A stretch of DNA of 64,000 nucleotides, from the NCBI GenBank assembly GCA_947503265.1, contig CANNDC010000004.1:224827-288826 (forward strand), written 5' to 3'. The notes below the pieces were generated by a model, which saw only the letters and a list, made by a program, of their open reading frames with translations, did not search any database and had not been told where the DNA came from. The position numbers and the translations under genes were made by a program. Positions 9,083-16,385 of this stretch are shown here, piece by piece. Positions within the stretch are counted from its first letter, which is position 1, and each line of letters begins with the position of its first letter. This stretch comes from an uncultured Alteromonadaceae bacterium. Its GTDB lineage: Bacteria > Pseudomonadota > Gammaproteobacteria > Enterobacterales > Alteromonadaceae.

Positions 9083-9490
9083 TTGTTCGGTGAAACCAAC
9101 TTACAAAAACTGATATCAACTATGACACCAATACTCGGAGCAGAAGAATACGTTTTTAGCACTCAGCCGGAAATTAGCGAGGGCCAGCTAACTGCGCTTT
9201 CTCCGATAGGAACGTTCAGAGAAAAAGAGGGGGTTACGCTCATACTGTTAAAGAGTGTAGCGGATCAATATGGTGTTAAATACTCTGGCGTATTTCGCTG
9301 TATTACGTTGAATGTCCACTCTAGTTTGGATGCGGTAGGATTGACTGCTGCGGTTTCAACAAAATTAACACAAAAGAATATTAGCGCGAATGTTGTAGCG
9401 GGTTATTTTCATGATCATATATTTGTCTCTTACAAAGATGCAGATAGGGCGCTATCCGCATTATTGGAGTTGGTAGAGGAGGAAAAATAA
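9083..9490 (+). CDS. ACT domain-containing protein (COG3602/DUF2241-like)
   Basis: This 135-residue cytoplasmic protein resembles the small two-ACT-domain family COG3602. The N-terminal half has the family pattern GETNLQKLISTMTPILGAEEYVF, and the C-terminal half is an ACT fold with NVVAGYFHDHIFVSYKDADRAL. ACT domains usually bind amino acids; the ligand here is unknown. The start is inferred as TTG 9083: an in-frame stop lies at 9077-9079 and a GGAG Shine-Dalgarno ends about seven bases before TTG. It abuts the sulfur-transporter pair with no gap, so the three genes likely form one transcript. Confidence 0.72.
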   Translation: MFGETNLQKLISTMTPILGAEEYVFSTQPEISEGQLTALSPIGTFREKEGVTLILLKSVADQYGVKYSGVFRCITLNVHSSLDAVGLTAAVSTKLTQKNISANVVAGYFHDHIFVSYKDADRALSALLELVEEEK

Positions 9491-9910
9491 GTGTCAGAAT
9501 TTACGCCGATTAGCGCTTTAATAGGAGGCGGCATTATAGGTTTGGCAGCAGTAGTGTTATTTCTAAGTATCGGTAAAATCGCGGGCATTTCTGGTATTGT
9601 ATCTGGCGTAATTGCCTCTTCTCAAAAAGGCACTTTGTGGCGGTGGTTATTTGTAATTGGCTTGATTGTCGGCTGTTTCTTATCTTTTTCATTCTCGGGA
9701 ATATCTAAGCCCATTACTCCAAATAGCCCAACGCTTTACCTCATAGTCGCAGGGCTTTTGGTGGGCGTTGGAACGGTTGTTGGAAGCGGATGTACAAGTG
9801 GACATGGTGTTTGCGGAATTAGTCGGTTTTCACTTCGCTCACTAGTTGCAACTATTGTTTTTATCTTATTCGGGATGTTGACTGCTAGTCTAGTGGGAGC
9901 TTTTGCATGA
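9491..9910 (+). CDS. YeeE/YedE family sulfur transporter, N-terminal half (PmpA-like)
   Basis: This 139-residue membrane protein has about four hydrophobic helices and is half of a split YeeE/YedE (thiosulfate/sulfur-compound) transporter. The key conserved cysteine motif GSGCTSGHGVCGISRFSLRS is present near residues 96-115. Start is GTG 9491, immediately after the stop of the ACT gene, with GAGGA upstream. Its end overlaps the next gene by ATGA, indicating coupling. By family it imports a reduced sulfur species across the inner membrane; the actual substrate is not shown by sequence. Confidence 0.85.
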   Translation: MSEFTPISALIGGGIIGLAAVVLFLSIGKIAGISGIVSGVIASSQKGTLWRWLFVIGLIVGCFLSFSFSGISKPITPNSPTLYLIVAGLLVGVGTVVGSGCTSGHGVCGISRFSLRSLVATIVFILFGMLTASLVGAFA

Positions 9911-10317
9911 TAAAAAACTTAGCTGCATTAGTGGTTGGGATTTTATTTGGTGTAGGACTGAATATTTCTCAAATGACGAATCCGGAAAAAGTACTAGCCT
10001 TCCTCAATGTACTTGGAGATTGGGATCCAAGTTTAGCTTTAGTTATGGTTTCTGCTCTCATAGTCGCCGGTCTCGGGTTTATCATTGCCAAAAAGATGAA
10101 AAAGCCGATATTTGATAGCCAGTTTAGTTGGCCAAATAAAACCGTTATAGACAAACCACTAATATTAGGTGCCAGTTTGTTTGGGGTAGGTTGGGGAATG
10201 GTAGGTTTGTGTCCTGGACCAGCGATAGCGTCTCTGGCTGCCCCATCAACAGAGATTTTGCTATTTTTAATCAGTATGTTGGTTGGTATGGGAATCGCAA
10301 AATATATTACCAGATAA
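9907..10317 (+). CDS. YeeE/YedE family sulfur transporter, C-terminal half (DUF6691, PmpB-like)
   Basis: This 136-residue membrane protein is the partner of the preceding gene, with about four helices. It contains NISQMTNPEKVLAFLNV near the N-terminus and GWGMVGLCPGPAIASL, whose cysteine aligns with the second sulfur-relay cysteine motif of full-length YeeE. Such split pairs normally work as a two-subunit transporter often tied to persulfide or thiosulfate metabolism. Here there is no rhodanese or sulfur dioxygenase immediately alongside. Confidence 0.86.
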   Translation: MIKNLAALVVGILFGVGLNISQMTNPEKVLAFLNVLGDWDPSLALVMVSALIVAGLGFIIAKKMKKPIFDSQFSWPNKTVIDKPLILGASLFGVGWGMVGLCPGPAIASLAAPSTEILLFLISMLVGMGIAKYITR

Positions 10318-10335
10318 ATCCACCAAATTGATTGC

Positions 10336-10353
10336 TGGTAATAATTATTACCA
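10336..10353. promoter_or_regulatory. Perfect 18-bp palindrome, operator-like
   Basis: TGGTAATAATTATTACCA is a perfect inverted repeat 18 bases after the YeeE-type gene stop. It has no T tract, so it is a poor terminator, and an operator for a dimeric repressor is possible. The bound protein is unknown. Confidence 0.4.
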
Positions 10354-10461
10354 AAAACCCTTGTATAATCTGATACTTATAATTGTCAGATATTTTTACA
10401 ATTCCAATAATTAATAATTTGCTTTATTTATCATTATCAATGTTTTCATAGGGTTGTGATT

Positions 10462-10478
10462 TTGGTACTTATTATGCT
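10462..10478 (+). promoter_or_regulatory. Candidate sigma-54 (-24/-12) promoter
   Basis: TTGGTACTTATTATGCT matches the sigma-54 consensus TTGGCACGNNNNTTGCW at the invariant GG (10464-10465) and GC (10476-10477), with the required 10-base spacing. Deviations are C5>T, G8>T and T13>A. It lies about 110 bases upstream of the PEP-CTERM-like gene. Many PEP-CTERM genes are sigma-54 dependent through PrsK/PrsR, which supports it (established for the class, inferred here). Confidence 0.55.
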
Positions 10479-10588
10479 TGGATCATCATAATTATATTTT
10501 TAGAAGACTGAAGTACTGATATAAGGAAGCGCATCTTAGTATAAGTTGTATAAGTTGCAAAATTAATAACTCGAAAAAGGGGTTAGCA

Positions 10589-11665
10589 ATGAAATACAAA
10601 TATCTTATAAGTGCCCTTGGTTTGGCATTTAGTCTAAACACACAAGCATCGTTAGTTGATTTAAGCGGTCAGGGTTATGTAACGTATGGAGATTTTAATT
10701 CATATTCGTTGCCAATTGCAGGCTTAGATGTAGCCTCTCCTCCGGGCATTATTAAAGACTTGATAGTTGTTGCAACAGGCTCTAATGGGGGCCCTGTTAC
10801 GACCAATTTTGCTGGGATGGATAATGCTTATGCAACGCCATCAGGTGTAAGCGGTTCAAATTATTTCGATACGAGTCAAGCGAGTGACCCTGATCCAGAT
10901 GAGATAAGTAGCTTTTTTGGTGATCAAGAAACTACTTGGGATACGTCACTAGCAGCTCTTCAAAGTTTTTTAAACGGCGAAGACATGGTTTTCTTTTTCA
11001 ATAACAATAATTTGAATGGCGCAAATTTGCAGAGTTTAGCGGCATGGGCGCAAGTAGAAGTGCGAGATGCTATGGGAGATAGACTTGGCATTTTCGATTT
11101 TACAAATAACGGTGGTGCGTATGCTTTGGTAAGTGAAGGCGGAGGGGGAACTTTCGCCGGTGATCCCACTGCCTATACTTCAACTGGTTCAGGTCCTTTA
11201 ATTGGAGATAATGCTGGGACAGATTACGTGTTAGCGGGAGGACCTATCTGTATTGATACCGATACTACACCACCTACACCAGTTTCTTGCAGTAACCCTG
11301 ATAGTGACGAGGGACCAATCAATCATAATTTAGGTGCGGATGATGCCGCATATGCGGTCGTTGCACCTGAATTAAATATGCTCCTGAAAGACCTGTTTGA
11401 CAGCGGGGCCGATATTTCGGACTACACAATGAGTATTGAGCTTCATTTAGGGTGTGATCCATTATTTGGAGGAAGTGCAAACGATGAAATATGCACAGGG
11501 GAATTAAGTGGATTTGGTAAAAACATTAATAATGGCTATGAGCAGTTATTTATAGGCACTGGAATCTTGGACCCAAGTACACCACCGCCACCAACTCCAA
11601 TGCCAAATCCGAGCATATTGTTTTTGATGGCAACGGGTATTTTGTTACTGAGACGTCGCAAATAA
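10589..11665 (+). CDS. Secreted protein with PEP-CTERM-like sorting tail
   Basis: This 358-residue exported protein has an N-terminal signal peptide (~residues 1-20, cleavage after TQA). The acidic body is low in lysine and rich in Gly, Asp and Asn, with a few cysteines (CIDTD, SCSNP, LGCDP, EICTG). It ends in a proline-rich linker, then MPNPSILFLMATGILLLRRRK, i.e. a short Pro motif, a hydrophobic helix and a basic cluster. That tripartite tail fits the PEP-CTERM/exosortase class, though the usual VPEP is MPNP here. By class it would be processed by exosortase and displayed or released with exopolysaccharide. No exosortase lies in this window. The ligand or role of the body is unrecognised. 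An AGGGG Shine-Dalgarno precedes the ATG. Confidence 0.66.
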   Translation: MKYKYLISALGLAFSLNTQASLVDLSGQGYVTYGDFNSYSLPIAGLDVASPPGIIKDLIVVATGSNGGPVTTNFAGMDNAYATPSGVSGSNYFDTSQASDPDPDEISSFFGDQETTWDTSLAALQSFLNGEDMVFFFNNNNLNGANLQSLAAWAQVEVRDAMGDRLGIFDFTNNGGAYALVSEGGGGTFAGDPTAYTSTGSGPLIGDNAGTDYVLAGGPICIDTDTTPPTPVSCSNPDSDEGPINHNLGADDAAYAVVAPELNMLLKDLFDSGADISDYTMSIELHLGCDPLFGGSANDEICTGELSGFGKNINNGYEQLFIGTGILDPSTPPPPTPMPNPSILFLMATGILLLRRRK

Positions 11666-11702
11666 TAAATAATTATTAAGATAAGCCATCAGGATGAGGT
11701 GA

Positions 11703-11743
11703 CCCTCAATAGTTGGATATTCCAATTATTGGGGGCTTTTTAT
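11703..11743 (+). terminator. Rho-independent terminator of the PEP-CTERM-like gene
   Basis: A fully paired 15-bp stem (11703-11717 with 11721-11735, including G-U pairs) with the loop TAT is followed by CTTTTTAT. It is the strongest terminator in the window. Confidence 0.92.
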
Positions 11744-12165
11744 GATCAAACGCTCATGAGGTGGAATAACAACTCATTGGATTTCAGTTTCTAGTTGATT
11801 TACCATTTTTAACCCAATCTTCTTAGACTCAACTTTACGCAGTTTTTTACTGTGATTGCATCAGCCAGTTACCTTAGAACAGAGATAGAAGCCTCACAAC
11901 AGCTGTTTAGCAATACTTGCTTTAAAAAGGAAAGAAAACATTCTAAAGTCATAAATTGAGACTGCCAGCTTTATTATGCAATGAACATGAGTTGGGCTTA
12001 ACGGCTAGCCTAGGCAAGTCTTCAATAATGATATAATCGCCGGCAACTATGGCGTTTATATCATCAATCAATTATTGACTCACATAGCAATAAAACATTC
12101 ATCGGCTTAAGATTGACCAGTGCACGTAAAATCTCAAATAGACTCAGAGCTAGTACAGTAAAATT
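11744..12165. other. Gene-poor region between convergent genes
   Basis: About 420 bases between the PEP-CTERM-like gene's terminator and chaC, which are convergent. No intact gene or RNA is seen. The only recognisable content is the decayed sulfatase C-terminus at 11774-11830, annotated separately. Confidence 0.55.
11774..11830 (-). pseudogene. Remnant of a sulfatase C-terminus
   Basis: On the minus strand this segment reads KKIGLKMVNQLETEIQ-stop. It closely resembles KIALKMANQLESEL near the C-terminus of the sulfatase at 12836-14374. Over about 43 bases roughly 34 are identical, and the reading direction is the same. Upstream, the frame meets a stop within a few codons of the similarity, so nothing translatable remains. 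I infer the leftover end of a duplicated or deleted second copy of that sulfatase gene. Confidence 0.6.
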
Positions 12166-12759
12166 TTAAGTTTCCTGCGCTTTGAATTCTTTTAGATAAC
12201 TGTCAATTGCAAACACATGCTCATCAATTTCACCTAACGCTCTTAACGCATCAGCCAATTGAAATACATAATCTCGATTATGCCCGCTAGGGCCAGAGCT
12301 TTGATGAATATGCTTAGCTATTTGTTTAATTGACGCAGGCCCCAAAAAAGCAGCATTGTCCTTTGGAGCGATGTAAACCAGACCTTTCTTGGCCCCTTTG
12401 TCAGTCAAACTGGGAGCAACATTAAAAACTACATCGACATCATAACGTAGATAACCGTTTTTTTCGCGATGATCCAAATGATCAAAAACCTCTGGGTTTA
12501 CTTTGTAGGCTATACCAGCGCAATGATCATTATTCGAGCGAACTAAGGTAACAACTCTCCCCGGTTTTTCTGGGGTGCCGCGATGATCATGACTGCCTTG
12601 CCAGAAGCGCCGTTTCCAGCCAATTATAGTGGCCGGTGCTTTTTCAATATAAGGGAAGTCCACTTTATAAATTAACGAGCCATAACCAAAAACCCAGATC
12701 TCTTTTCGGTTAAGCAAATACTGGCGATCCTTATTTTGGCTTGTGGTATCGAACGACAT
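12166..12759 (-). CDS. chaC: Gamma-glutamylcyclotransferase, ChaC type
   Basis: This ~197-residue cytoplasmic enzyme by family cleaves glutathione to 5-oxoproline and Cys-Gly. The ChaC substrate-binding loop VFGYGSLIYK is near the N-terminus, followed by RRFWQGSHDHRGTP, GRVVTL and the catalytic glutamate in REKNGY. The chosen start is ATG 12759, preceded by AGGA at suitable distance; a TTG at 12765 is in frame but too close to that element. It is transcribed towards the sulfatase remnant and lies 76 bases downstream of the sulfatase gene, behind its terminator. Confidence 0.88.
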   Translation of the reverse strand: MSFDTTSQNKDRQYLLNRKEIWVFGYGSLIYKVDFPYIEKAPATIIGWKRRFWQGSHDHRGTPEKPGRVVTLVRSNNDHCAGIAYKVNPEVFDHLDHREKNGYLRYDVDVVFNVAPSLTDKGAKKGLVYIAPKDNAAFLGPASIKQIAKHIHQSSGPSGHNRDYVFQLADALRALGEIDEHVFAIDSYLKEFKAQET

Positions 12760-12791
12760 GGTCAATGATCCTAACTTGTTTTGCCCAGAAA

Positions 12792-12817
12792 AAAGCCATC
12801 CGTTAATGGATGGCTTT
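12792..12817 (-). terminator. Rho-independent terminator of the sulfatase operon
   Basis: A perfect 10-bp stem AAAGCCATCC / GGATGGCTTT with the loop GTTAAT. On the minus strand it runs into TTTTTT (12789-12794). It follows the stop of the sulfatase at 12836. Confidence 0.87.
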
Positions 12818-12835
12818 GTTACGTTAAGCGTTAAA

Positions 12836-14374
12836 TTACTTTAAATAAATTTGTTTTTGAAAATTCAAACGTTCATGTGAAGGATCATCAACTCGTTTGA
12901 GTTCGGATTCCAGTTGATTAGCCATTTTTAAAGCAATCTTTCGATAGGCAGGATCCATTGCCAAGTTATTTAACTCTAATGGATCATTGTTCAAGTCATA
13001 CAATTCATCAGTTTCGTCACTTGGATACCAAACAAATTTGAAATCTTTATCTCTAATTGCACGCACACCAAACCAAGCACCGTTGTACCATTCGTAGGCA
13101 TACAGAGAGAAATCTTCCTCGTCAGAGATAGCGGAATCACCTTGTTCCATCAAAGGAGCAAGAGAGCGTCCGTCAACATCACCATCATCAGGTAACGACA
13201 TCCATTCCGCTAAAGTAGGGGCAACATCGATTAGTGATACGTGACGATCAATGGTTTTTGGCGCTAGTTTAGGGTTTTTAACCAATAAAGGTATTCGCAT
13301 CAACTCATCATACGCATATGGGCCTTTATCATATAAAGTGTGTTCGCCAATCATACTGCCTTGGTCACCCACAAAAACGATATGCAAATCATCGTACATG
13401 CCGACTTCTTTCGCCGTCGCTATAATTTCGCCTACTGCGCGGTCAACCATAGCAATTGCACCATAGTAATAAGCTTTAGATTTTCGCCAGTCCAATTCGG
13501 ACATATGGCTAACATCATGCCAAGGCCACCAAATGCCATCTTGAGCCATGGGTTTCTTCACTCGCTTGGCATTGAAATTACCGGGCATTTCAATCGTTTC
13601 AGGATCAAACATACTTGCATAAGGCTCAGGGACGCGGTAGGTGGGATGCGGCTGGTTAAAACTAATAACGCCAAAGAACGGACGTTCATCTTTAGCTGCT
13701 TCACGAAGCATCTTTTGACCGTTTCGTACTTTTTGAGCGGCTTCTGTATCTTCGTATGTGCCTGACAATGTCTGGTAATATTGATGCTTCTCACCATTTG
13801 CATCAAGCTCACCTGCATGATAACGCGCTATGCCTTGCTCTCTATCTCGAGGAACTCTTGGCTTTAGTTTTTTCGCAACAGTTTCAGATTTTCCTGTAAC
13901 AAATTCTGCGCCACGTAATCTTGGGCCTTGAGCGCCTATGTGCCATTTTCCGACATAACCTACCATGTAGCCTGCATCGGAAGCACGTTTGATTAGCCCA
14001 CCTTCATTCAGTGACAAAGCATGCACTCTAGAGTGGTAGAGCTCGACATTATCGTCTAAACCTGTTTTGTGTCCCCAACGGCCCGTGAAAAATGCAGCGC
14101 GAGATGGAGAGCACAAGCCAGTTGTCGACATTGCGTAATTAAATCGTGTGGATTGGCTAGCGAGTTCATCAATGTTCGGTGTATTGACCGGACCATCTCG
14201 ATAAGAAAAGGTGTCAAAGCGCATATCATCGAACATCAAAATTAGTACATTTGGCTTTTTAGTGGTTTCTTTGCCAGCCAGATCTACTTTAGAAGTATTC
14301 ATTGCTGAACAAGAAAGCAATGAAAAAAGCGCTAAACCGCTTATTGTGGCTTTTATCGGTGTAAATAAGTTCAT
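12836..14374 (-). CDS. Sulfatase, predicted lipoprotein
   Basis: This 512-residue type I formylglycine-dependent sulfatase hydrolyses sulfate esters, here probably on an algal polysaccharide. Metal-binding D49/D50 lie in LILMFDDMRFDTF. The formylglycine signature is CSPSR with C88. A further signature is GKWHIGAQGP, and downstream VFVGDQGSMIGEH gives the second metal site. The N-terminus is a lipoprotein signal (LLSC, C22), so it should be anchored facing the periplasm or surface. A sulfatase-modifying (formylglycine-generating) enzyme is needed and is not in this window. It lies 28 bases downstream of a second sulfatase, and the two probably form one operon. Confidence 0.92.
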   Translation of the reverse strand: MNLFTPIKATISGLALFSLLSCSAMNTSKVDLAGKETTKKPNVLILMFDDMRFDTFSYRDGPVNTPNIDELASQSTRFNYAMSTTGLCSPSRAAFFTGRWGHKTGLDDNVELYHSRVHALSLNEGGLIKRASDAGYMVGYVGKWHIGAQGPRLRGAEFVTGKSETVAKKLKPRVPRDREQGIARYHAGELDANGEKHQYYQTLSGTYEDTEAAQKVRNGQKMLREAAKDERPFFGVISFNQPHPTYRVPEPYASMFDPETIEMPGNFNAKRVKKPMAQDGIWWPWHDVSHMSELDWRKSKAYYYGAIAMVDRAVGEIIATAKEVGMYDDLHIVFVGDQGSMIGEHTLYDKGPYAYDELMRIPLLVKNPKLAPKTIDRHVSLIDVAPTLAEWMSLPDDGDVDGRSLAPLMEQGDSAISDEEDFSLYAYEWYNGAWFGVRAIRDKDFKFVWYPSDETDELYDLNNDPLELNNLAMDPAYRKIALKMANQLESELKRVDDPSHERLNFQKQIYLK

Positions 14375-14402
14375 GATTGATTAACTCTTAAAAGTAAGGT
14401 CA

Positions 14403-16202
14403 TTAGAGATCCAGTCTCACTACATCAACGAAATGTGGACCAACCGGTAAACGTTGATCTTTGATATACGCATGGAAATTACCTTGGCCAGCAGGCAATG
14501 AAACATTTTTAAATGTGACTTTCTTTTGGCCTTGCTTAACTTTTTTAGACACATATACTTCGCCGTATTTGAGATAAGCCACTGCGTCATCTGATAATTC
14601 AGGTAGGTCATAACTTACATTATAACGACCTTTTTCAGTGCGAACTTGCCAATAGCCCAGTTGATTGTCTTCTATTACTCGAGGTCCACCATAATCGAAT
14701 CGAGAAATAACTCTTGGTCCGCCCCAATCAAATCGAGATAGACTGACACTCGGTTGTGCTGGATGTCCAAGTGAAATTAGCTCGATTCCGGCTGCAGCAC
14801 GCTCTTCCGTTACTTCGTCAAACCAGTTTTCATAGCGAATCAGCATTTCATCAACAATTTCAGGGTGTTTACTCGCGAGATTCACGCGTTCGCTGGGATC
14901 ATTTTCCATATCAAACAATTCAAGATTTTTAAGGACACTATTTAGAACTGTATCTGTTGGCTGATGGACAATGCCATGGGGGAAAGGGTGGGGACTGACC
15001 AACTTATATTTCGGGGTTCTTAATGTGAAGTGCATATATTTGAACGGAGTAGGGCCATAGTGCAATTGAACGAAATAATCGCGGTTTTCTAACCCTGTAT
15101 CATCACCTTTAGTCCAAAGGGGAAGTAGAGACTGGCCGTCAAGATGAATATCTTTTGGAGGCGCAACCTTTGCTGCATCCAATAGAGTAGGAAAAAGGTC
15201 CATAATAATGCCCATATCACTGGACTGAGTTTTAGCATCAATTTTTCCAGGCCACTTTACAAAGAAGGGAACGCGAATACCTGAATCATAAACACTAGTT
15301 TTCGTTCCTCTTAAGTTCGCTACCCAACGACCTGGATACGAGTCATTTTTGGTCCTTCTGTGTCTTGGACCGTTGTCGGATGTGAATATCACGATGGTGT
15401 TTTCTTCTAAACCTAACTCTTTTAGCTTATCTAATACACGACCTACGTTGTAATCAATGCTGGAAATCATACCGTAAACCAAGGCATTGTCTTCATGTAA
15501 GCCCATTTTACGGAATGGTTCAGCAAGTTCGTCTGGCACCTGTAAAGGCAAATGTGGCAAATTGGTTGCCAAATACGTGAGGAAAGGTTTATCACTTTTT
15601 TCTGCGATAAAATCCATTGCAGCATCAGTAAAAATATCATCTACATAGCCTTTATACTTTTTTGATGTGTCGTTATGTTCAAGAATGGGATCAAAATAGG
15701 TGTTTCCTGCCGGACCAGCTGCTTGGCCTACACCGCCACCTTTATGCACTAATGCTTCTTGGAAACCTTGATCCGTCGGGCGCATAGGGTGGTTATCGCC
15801 TAAGTGCCATTTGCCAAATATACCCGTGCGATAGCCCGCTTTACCAAGTACTTCAGCTAACGTGGTTTCTTCACCCCGCATAAAGTGATCAACTTGGGTC
15901 ACCGCTGTTACGCCTGTTCGATAAGGGTAGCGACCAGTCATCAATCCTGCACGTGTCGCTGAGCAATTTGGATAAGTCATGAAATGAGTCATTTCCAACC
16001 CTTCAGTAGCAATACGCTCTATATTTGGCGTTTTTAAATGAGGGTTGTTGTGCATACCAATATCACCATAACCCTGATCATCCGTCATCATAATAACGAT
16101 GTTGGGTCTTTCATCAGCGTGAGCATAGGTGATGAAAAGTATCAAACTTAGTAGAGCGATTTTAATGAGAAGTGAAGCACTGATAAATCGTTTCATAGTC
16201 AT
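14403..16202 (-). CDS. Exported arylsulfatase-like sulfatase with C-terminal beta-rich extension
   Basis: About 599 residues from ATG 16202. A further 17 codons are open upstream to 16253, but they precede the signal peptide and are unlikely to be translated. The signal peptide ends near YAHA. Metal site MMTDDQGYGD, formylglycine motif CSATR (CxAxR type), GKWHLGDN, and TSDNGPRHRR are all present, so the catalytic core is complete. After the core (~residue 480) comes an unusual extension containing an 11-residue tandem repeat (SRFDWGGPRVI, SRFDYGGPRVI) and a beta-rich tail, possibly carbohydrate-binding (inference). First gene of the sulfatase operon, divergent from the sugar-acid dehydratase gene. 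Confidence 0.9.
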   Translation of the reverse strand: MTMKRFISASLLIKIALLSLILFITYAHADERPNIVIMMTDDQGYGDIGMHNNPHLKTPNIERIATEGLEMTHFMTYPNCSATRAGLMTGRYPYRTGVTAVTQVDHFMRGEETTLAEVLGKAGYRTGIFGKWHLGDNHPMRPTDQGFQEALVHKGGGVGQAAGPAGNTYFDPILEHNDTSKKYKGYVDDIFTDAAMDFIAEKSDKPFLTYLATNLPHLPLQVPDELAEPFRKMGLHEDNALVYGMISSIDYNVGRVLDKLKELGLEENTIVIFTSDNGPRHRRTKNDSYPGRWVANLRGTKTSVYDSGIRVPFFVKWPGKIDAKTQSSDMGIIMDLFPTLLDAAKVAPPKDIHLDGQSLLPLWTKGDDTGLENRDYFVQLHYGPTPFKYMHFTLRTPKYKLVSPHPFPHGIVHQPTDTVLNSVLKNLELFDMENDPSERVNLASKHPEIVDEMLIRYENWFDEVTEERAAAGIELISLGHPAQPSVSLSRFDWGGPRVISRFDYGGPRVIEDNQLGYWQVRTEKGRYNVSYDLPELSDDAVAYLKYGEVYVSKKVKQGQKKVTFKNVSLPAGQGNFHAYIKDQRLPVGPHFVDVVRLDL

Positions 16203-16253
16203 AGTTTCTTCATTGTTAAATAAAGGTGAATTTAATGTATCAATAAGGCTCAA

Positions 16254-16385
16254 TTAAACCATATTTAAACATCATACTAATACAAATATAACTCGTTTGA
16301 AAGATTACACATAATTAATATTGGTATTTCACATAATATTTGTATATTCTGTGTGAATATTGTTAATAGAATGAACTGAAGAATA
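16254..16385. promoter_or_regulatory. Divergent control region, sulfatases / dehydratase operon
   Basis: This AT-rich region between divergent operons holds repeated words: TAATATTGGTAT (16317-16328) and TAATATTTGTAT (16334-16345) in direct orientation, plus an inverted ATACAAATATA (16280-16290). TTCACA and TGTGAA are also inverted around 16328-16357. TTGGTAT is the half-site of ExuR/UxuR-type GntR operators, so the GntR protein at 18927 may bind here (inference). Confidence 0.4.

Noticed and set aside
10336..10353. Terminator at the palindrome after the sulfur transporter
   Set aside because: No loop-forming spacer and no T tract follows; the stem is AT-rich and weak.
13340..13765. 141-codon frame antisense to the sulfatase
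   Set aside because: Lies entirely inside a well-supported sulfatase gene on the other strand and has no protein-like features.
16203..16253. N-terminal 17-codon extension of the second sulfatase
   Set aside because: It precedes the signal peptide, and the ATG at 16202 puts the signal peptide at the N-terminus as expected.
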